Source: Ustilago trichophora (lineage: Eukaryota > Basidiomycota > Ustilaginomycetes > Ustilaginales > Ustilaginaceae). Taken from it: a stretch of 64,000 nucleotides of DNA. The notes beneath the pieces were generated by a model. The model worked only from the letters and a program-made list of their open reading frames with translations. It did no database searches and was not told the DNA's origin. The stretch spans positions 186,001 through 250,000 of the forward strand of contig OOIN01000005.1 in NCBI GenBank assembly GCA_900323505.1, in the 5' to 3' direction. The translations under genes and the position numbers were made by a program. Of this stretch, positions 59,043 to 64,000 are shown in pieces (the first letter of the stretch is position 1; every line of letters starts with the position of its first letter).

Positions 59043-61355
59043 TTAGGCCCAGTCCCACTTGATCGAGACCATGCCCTCAGCCTCGCTAGCGATCTGGGTG
59101 AAAGCACCGACGGAGAGATCGATGCTCTGCTGGTTCTTGCACGAGGGGCACTCGTCGGCAACGGTGACGAGGACCGACTTGGCCGGGTTGTCGGCACGGT
59201 AGATCTTGATCTGCTTACCGCAGTGTGCGCCATTGGCGTACATCGAGGTCTGCAGAGCGGCCACGTGGGCAGAGTCGGCGTTGACCTTACCACATGCACC
59301 GGCGTTGCCGCCTTGGTAGAAGAAGGTGGCGAAGCCGCCAGTGATGGCATTGGCGAGGCTGTTGGCCCACGAAGAGGCGGAGGATGAGGCCGAGGACGAG
59401 GCGGAGGCTGCGGCAGAGGTGACAGCAGCAGAAGCAGAGGCGGAAGACGACGAAGACGAGGAGGCGGCACCGTTGTTGCTACCCTGCTTGTTGGCCGAAG
59501 GAGTGGGCGAAGGAGTCGACGAGCTGGAGGAAGCAGGGATAGCGGCTTGCTGCTGCTGGTTCTTGTTGGAGGACGAGGAAGAGCCCGAGTTAGCCGACGA
59601 GGAAGCAGATGAAGAGGCTCCCGACGATGCACCAGAAGATGCACCAGAGGAGGCTCCCGACGAAGCGCTGGACGAAGCGTTCGAAGAGGCACCAGACGAG
59701 GCACCGCTGTCAGCCTCCTCGTCGCAGTCATCATCGGTAGTGTCGGGCACCTCATCGTCATCGCAGTCATCGTCAGTGGTGTCAGGAACGTCATCGTCAC
59801 AATCCTCGTCGTCATTGCTGTTGCTGCCACCGTTGTTGCCGGACGATCCCGACGACGAAGAGCCAGAGTTAGCAGACGATGAGCTTGCAGCGTCCGAATG
59901 GGCAGAGCTTGCAGCATTCGAGTTGGCGGAGCTGGATGCATTCGAGTTGGCAGAGCTTGAAGCGTGCGATCCAGAGTTTGAACCCGACGACGAACCAGCC
60001 GACGAACCAGCCGACGAACCAGACGACGAATCAGACGAAGAACCAGCCGATGACGAGCCACCCGAGCTGGAGCTACCGGAGCTGGAGCCACCGTTGGAAG
60101 TGGACGAAGACTCTTCAGCATCATCATCGCAGTCGTCATCGTTAGAGGAAGAGCTGGAGCCAGCGTTATCAGATCCGGAGCTGGAGCCGGAGCTGGAACC
60201 AGAGCTAGAGCCAGAGCCAGAGCCAGAGCCAGAGCTCGAACCACCATTAGAACCAGTCGAAGTCTGCTGGGCCTGGGCAGCCGAGACAGTGGAGCTGCCC
60301 TTCACGTCATCAGTACAAGGGGTAGTCGAGGCAGCAGAAGCAGTGCTCCGAGTGCCGGTGGCGGTGGCGCTCGCGGTGGTCGAGCTACCAGTCTTCTTGT
60401 CGTCAGTGCAAGGTGTGGACGAGGCAGAAGCAGACGAGCCGGTCCTGGTGGAGGTGGCAGACGCAGCAGAAGCAGTGCTAGTGGTGGCACTGGCGGTGGT
60501 GGACTGACTTCCAGTCTTGTGGCTCTCGGTACAAGGAGTGCTGGAGGCGGTCGAGTTGGACGAGCGCGAAGCGGAAGCTGTCGAGGTAGGGCTGGAGGAC
60601 GACGACGATGACGACGAGTTGGAGCCGCTACCACCGTTGCTGCCGCTCTGAGAGCCCGAGTTGGCGTGAGACTCGGAATGCGATTCGGAGTGAGAGCTGG
60701 CGCTCGATTGGGAGCTGGCCTCGGAGCTGGACTGCGAGTTCGAGCTCGAACTGGACCCAGCCTGGGAACCAGCGCCGGAGCTCGACTGGGAGCTCGAGTG
60801 AGAGCTGGCCTGGGAATTGGCCTCGGAGCTGGCCTGGGAGTTTGCGCTGGACTGAGCGCTAGACTGAGAGCTAGAGTTGGATCCCGAGCCTGAGCCCGAG
60901 GAGTTGGAACTGGACTGCGAGCTGGAGTGAGCGCTGGATTGGGCGCTGGACTGGGCGCTGGACTGAGCCGAAGACTGGGACGACGACTGCGAGCTAGCCT
61001 GAGATCCAGAGCCGGATTGGGCGCTAGACTCGGAGTGAGATTCGGAGCTGGACTGAGAGCCGTCGTTTGATGTGGATCCCGAAGCAGATCCAGCACCAGA
61101 GAAAGAGGCAGAAGCAGAATTACCACCAAGAGCGACGGAACCAGCCATGCTACCGGCGCCCGAGATAGAGAAGGAATCACCACGTCGAACCTTGCGCTCC
61201 ATACGGCGAGAGTGAGAGTGAAGGTTGTGGTACACGTTGCTGCCAGCAGCGGCATGTCGAGAGTTGAGCTGATGGGCCTCAGCAGGCTGGCCGCCGAAGG
61301 CGGCGAGGGCGATAGCCGCGAGGGCTACGCAAACTGTCTTAGCGATTGGAGCCAT
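59043..61355 (-). CDS. secreted serine-rich protein with C-terminal RlpA/expansin-like barrel
   Basis: A 770-residue predicted secreted or cell-wall protein. The Met at 61355 opens a signal peptide (MAPIAKTVCVALAAIALAAF, cleavage near AEA, residue 28). A 560-residue Ser/Ala/Gly/Gln-rich stalk follows, likely O-mannosylated, built from degenerate SSAQSSAQ, SGSGSGS and ASSGASSGA units. It contains three TPCT(D/E)-x2-K-x-GS units near 265-345 and several DDDCDDD-type units (two with VPDTT spacers) near 405-570. The last 105 residues form a double-psi beta-barrel as in RlpA, expansins and fungal barwin-like proteins: GGFATFFYQGGNAGACGKVN, then CGKQIKIYRADN and VTVADECPSCKNQQSIDLS. The Asp of VADECPSC and the paired Cys are present. 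It could bind wall polysaccharide or act at the host interface; no catalytic role is shown. No intron. The repetitive coding sequence produces long meaningless frames in other phases. Confidence 0.9.
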   Translation of the reverse strand: MAPIAKTVCVALAAIALAAFGGQPAEAHQLNSRHAAAGSNVYHNLHSHSRRMERKVRRGDSFSISGAGSMAGSVALGGNSASASFSGAGSASGSTSNDGSQSSSESHSESSAQSGSGSQASSQSSSQSSAQSSAQSSAQSSAHSSSQSSSNSSGSGSGSNSSSQSSAQSSANSQASSEANSQASSHSSSQSSSGAGSQAGSSSSSNSQSSSEASSQSSASSHSESHSESHANSGSQSGSNGGSGSNSSSSSSSSSPTSTASASRSSNSTASSTPCTESHKTGSQSTTASATTSTASAASATSTRTGSSASASSTPCTDDKKTGSSTTASATATGTRSTASAASTTPCTDDVKGSSTVSAAQAQQTSTGSNGGSSSGSGSGSGSSSGSSSGSSSGSDNAGSSSSSNDDDCDDDAEESSSTSNGGSSSGSSSSGGSSSAGSSSDSSSGSSAGSSAGSSSGSNSGSHASSSANSNASSSANSNAASSAHSDAASSSSANSGSSSSGSSGNNGGSNSNDDEDCDDDVPDTTDDDCDDDEVPDTTDDDCDEEADSGASSGASSNASSSASSGASSGASSGASSGASSSASSSANSGSSSSSNKNQQQQAAIPASSSSSTPSPTPSANKQGSNNGAASSSSSSSASASAAVTSAAASASSSASSSASSWANSLANAITGGFATFFYQGGNAGACGKVNADSAHVAALQTSMYANGAHCGKQIKIYRADNPAKSVLVTVADECPSCKNQQSIDLSVGAFTQIASEAEGMVSIKWDWA

Positions 61356-64000
61356 GGTGTAGAAAGGTGCTGGAAGGAGAGAAAAGATGCAGACGGTTGG
61401 CAAGAGAGAGGATGCAATGAATGGCGATGCTTAAGAGGAAGATGCTGGATCAAAAATGAAGAGCGTAGAGAGAGACGGTGGACCAATGAGAGCGCTGTGA
61501 CGGAGATGACTTGTCAAAAGTATTGTGCCAAGCGAGATGGATCGTCGGTACAGGAACGAAAGGTGAAGTGATGTCGAACCACGAGGAGTGGGGAAAGGGG
61601 CAGAGAGAAGGGGAGAGGAGAGTATGAGTGGAAATGTGTATGAGAGAGAGAGGGGGAGACAAGGGGGATAGCTTGGAGAGGATAGATGAGTTCCTTTTGT
61701 GGGAAGTGTCTTGGCAGCGACGGCAAAGACTGACAACGAAAGGTCAGGAAAGCGAGGAGGATGCGAGAGAGCGTTCAGAAAGATCTGCGCAGCAGATAGA
61801 TTGAACGATATTTGGCAGAGAAGGGTGGCAAAGTATCGGAAGCAGACCAGCAACTTGGGATACGATGAAGGCTATCGAGGCTCTATGAGGAGAAAGGGGC
61901 GGAGGGAAAGTGATTCGACAGGGGAGAGATGAATGAGGTAGAAGGGAAGGAAGAAAGAACGAAAGAAGGGAGGCAAAGAAGCAATGCGAGCGAGGTCTAG
62001 GTGACGATGTACGGCGGCAGGGAAAGGTCTCAAAAGGGGACAGCAGAGGGTCACTGGAGGAACAGGATCAGGCAGACTGAGGGCAGCACAGTGACTGTCC
62101 GGCTGTGGCACCGAGAACGGGGTGAGCATGACAATGCGATGCACGCCTGGTTTGCACACAAGGTTCTGTACGCCGCAATCCTGTAGCAATGCGGACGTTG
62201 GCGATGCCGTAGCACCACAAAGACTGGATGCACATGCTGCGATACGCAAGCAACACGCCGTAGACGCATCATCATCGGTTGGGAGCGAGCGAGGATATCC
62301 CTTTGACGATCTCAACTGAGACAGAGCCAGCTGTCAAAATCCGAGAGAGGGGGGCCATCAAGAAAAGAGCAAAAAAATCAAGAAAAAAGAGGGATTGCAC
62401 TAGGCTTTTGTCCAAGAACTGCAAGGTGCGGACAGAGTAGCCGACGTGGGTCGAATCGAGAGATGCACGACGCTCGGCAGTGTGGTGCGGAAAGCAACAA
62501 GGATATGGTTTCGACGGTGCAGAGCAGAATTGCAAAAGGCAGCCAGCAAAGCATCTTTTTCTTCGTAGGATTTCCGATGTTCCATTGAATTTAGGCGCGC
62601 TCGTGTTCCTCGCCTTTGCCTTGCCCTTGCCTCGCTAAGCGCCGTTGTACATCGTGTCACAAGAATAGCGTCCTAGACGCATGCTTTCCGCATGGTCGTG
62701 ACCACAGAGTAAAAGCTACCAAAAAGACCTCGCGATCGATCCGTCCCAGGCCCCGGGAGCGAGAGTTCCTCCCTTTGAAGTGAGTGCTGAGAGCGCGTCG
62801 TGTCCATGACCGAACAGGGTGCGCTAAGAAAGGGAGAGAAAGGAGAGCTCTTGGCATTGTAAATTCCGCCGCAGGCACGTTGCGAGTAAAGGAGGAGAGA
62901 GATTGACAGGCTGGGCGCAAAGAGAAGGCTGCAATGCAAGAAGCGGCGAACTACCCTTCGAGGAACTGGTAGAGCTGGACAAGCAAGACTCGGCTCCACA
63001 CGAAGCGCGGCGAGACTGCCACCGATGCCGAGTCGCAAACCAAGATGCGATGCGGTGACAACGGCAGCAGCACAGCCATGTCGTTTTCAAGGCCAATTTT
63101 GGAGGAGCACCCTCAATCTTTCTTGGCAGACATGTTCATGCATGCATTTAAAAAGATGCGAGCATTTCAATTTCACAGCCTCTCAGTTCAGTTTTGAATC
63201 GAAGCTCGTCGCTCACCTCGAAGAGGGGCTTGTTCCTTACAAGATTGCCGTCAGGTAGGAACCAAGTGAGCAGGAACAAGCGCTGCTCAAGACGCTTCGC
63301 TCGACTGCTGTGCAGTGAGATGAGGGATACAGTACCCAGCAGCTCTTCTCTGATACCCATTCGCCTGTACAGTACAGCAGCAGCAAAATAGGTACAAAGC
63401 TAATATGGTACCTGAAGTGGGCGTCAAAGCTACAGTATGAGAGATGCAAGATGACTGACTTATTGTTGGCTGGGTGGCAAGTAGAACGTTCGTGCGGTCC
63501 TGCTGCTCGCTAGTGTTTGAAGCGCCAATGCTTTGCGACAACCATGCTGCTCCTGCCATTCATGCCACCATCATACCACGCATCTCTGGCTTCTCCACAG
63601 AAGGATCTCAACTACACAATCAAGCAGCGGGGCGCAGCGTCAAATTGCAACAATGTGACACTCTCATACTTGTGCAGTGGCAGTCATCGGCGGACGTTTT
63701 TGATGGTGCCTGGCAATGATGAACAACGCACCATCCATTCGGTGGGCCCTCTGCATCGAAAAGAGGGACGCTCTTTCTCACGCTTTGACCACATTGTCGG
63801 CATGGCCTTTGCGACAGACCAAAATCACCAACACCGGAGAAGAGAGCTGTGAAGAAAGGGGACTCCGTCTAGCGTCACTGCTGTAGTGAGCTCCTGCTGC
63901 TTTTCAAGCATGAATCGTGAATTTTTGCTGTGCTGGCGCAAAATTCCCTTTTGGAACGCGCCGGCAAAGCGAACACGCTGGCGAAAAGTGAGACCAACAC
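61356..64000. other. terminal intergenic region, no supported gene
   Basis: 2.6 kb including the RlpA-like gene promoter. Open frames on both strands are short, overlapping and without recognisable domains. GA/CT-rich tracts occur at about 61585-61680 and 61900-61990; TACAGTA-type words recur at about 63329 and 63368. The region may run into the promoter of a gene outside the window. Confidence 0.5.

Noticed and set aside
59326..60507. A 393-codon plus-strand open frame rich in Glu/Ala/Asp/Pro
   Set aside because: It is the antisense of the serine-rich repeat of the RlpA-like protein; repeat DNA keeps the opposite frame open. The same applies to the minus-strand frames at 59030-60247 (Leu/Arg/Pro-rich) and 60302-61255.
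1..64000. CRISPR arrays, bacterial operons or a prophage-like system
   Set aside because: No regularly spaced repeats, no ribosome binding sites or operon layout; introns and histones show nuclear eukaryotic DNA.

Overview
The window is nuclear DNA of a fungus, most probably a basidiomycete of the smut lineage (Ustilaginales or close relatives). The evidence is short spliceosomal introns with GTAAGT/GTGAGT donors, mostly intron-poor long reading frames, polyserine and polyalanine-rich proteins, divergent H2A/H2B genes, ergosterol synthesis (ERG4), and simple-sequence runs (GA/CT, CAG, poly-T, poly-C) in most intergenic gaps. The species call is inference; no rRNA or other marker gene is present.

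Layout, left to right. 0.4-4.4 kb: two tandem minus-strand genes, a mitochondrial carrier of the NAD/nucleotide type and the last enzyme of ergosterol synthesis (ERG4). 4.4-7.7 kb: a 3.3-kb stretch in which I can support no gene. 7.7-13.2 kb: a small one-TM protein with a PPxY motif, ribosomal protein L29 (start codon split by an intron), and a secreted GH125 alpha-mannosidase. 13.4-23 kb: a double-PHD Rco1-like chromatin protein, an unrecognised two-exon gene, the Golgi tether subunit COG1, and divergently from it a small cyclophilin. 23.7-27.8 kb: divergent histones H2A and H2B and a four-exon ESCRT-III Vps24. 30.7-45.2 kb: a large disordered protein with a Cys-rich tail, an aquaglyceroporin with both NPA boxes altered, PP1 inhibitor YPI1, a SCYL2-type pseudokinase, a SWIM/RING protein, and a three-exon Sos7-like kinetochore protein.

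45.5-50.1 kb: a complete, apparently young Ty1/copia LTR retrotransposon with 183-bp LTRs, a 5-bp target duplication (ATGCA) and one open 1337-residue Gag-Pol frame. It sits in the shared upstream region of the Sos7-like gene and an SLX4-like DNA-repair gene. 50.7-61.4 kb: SLX4-like, ER glucosyltransferase UGGT ending in HDEL, and a secreted serine-rich protein with a C-terminal RlpA/expansin-like barrel. 61.4-64 kb: no supported gene.

No operon logic applies. Functionally the window mixes housekeeping genes for trafficking (COG1, Vps24, SCYL2), ER and cell-surface glycoproteins (UGGT, GH125, RlpA-like) and chromatin or chromosomes (Rco1-like, H2A/H2B, Sos7-like, SLX4-like). The most distinctive sequence-level observations are the L29 start codon split AT|G, the copia element whose start codon lies inside a half-tRNA(iMet)-type primer site, its strong GCGC enrichment, the altered aquaporin boxes, and a cluster of GTACAGTA words upstream of ERG4. 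I did not find a clear new defence or mobile system beyond the retrotransposon.
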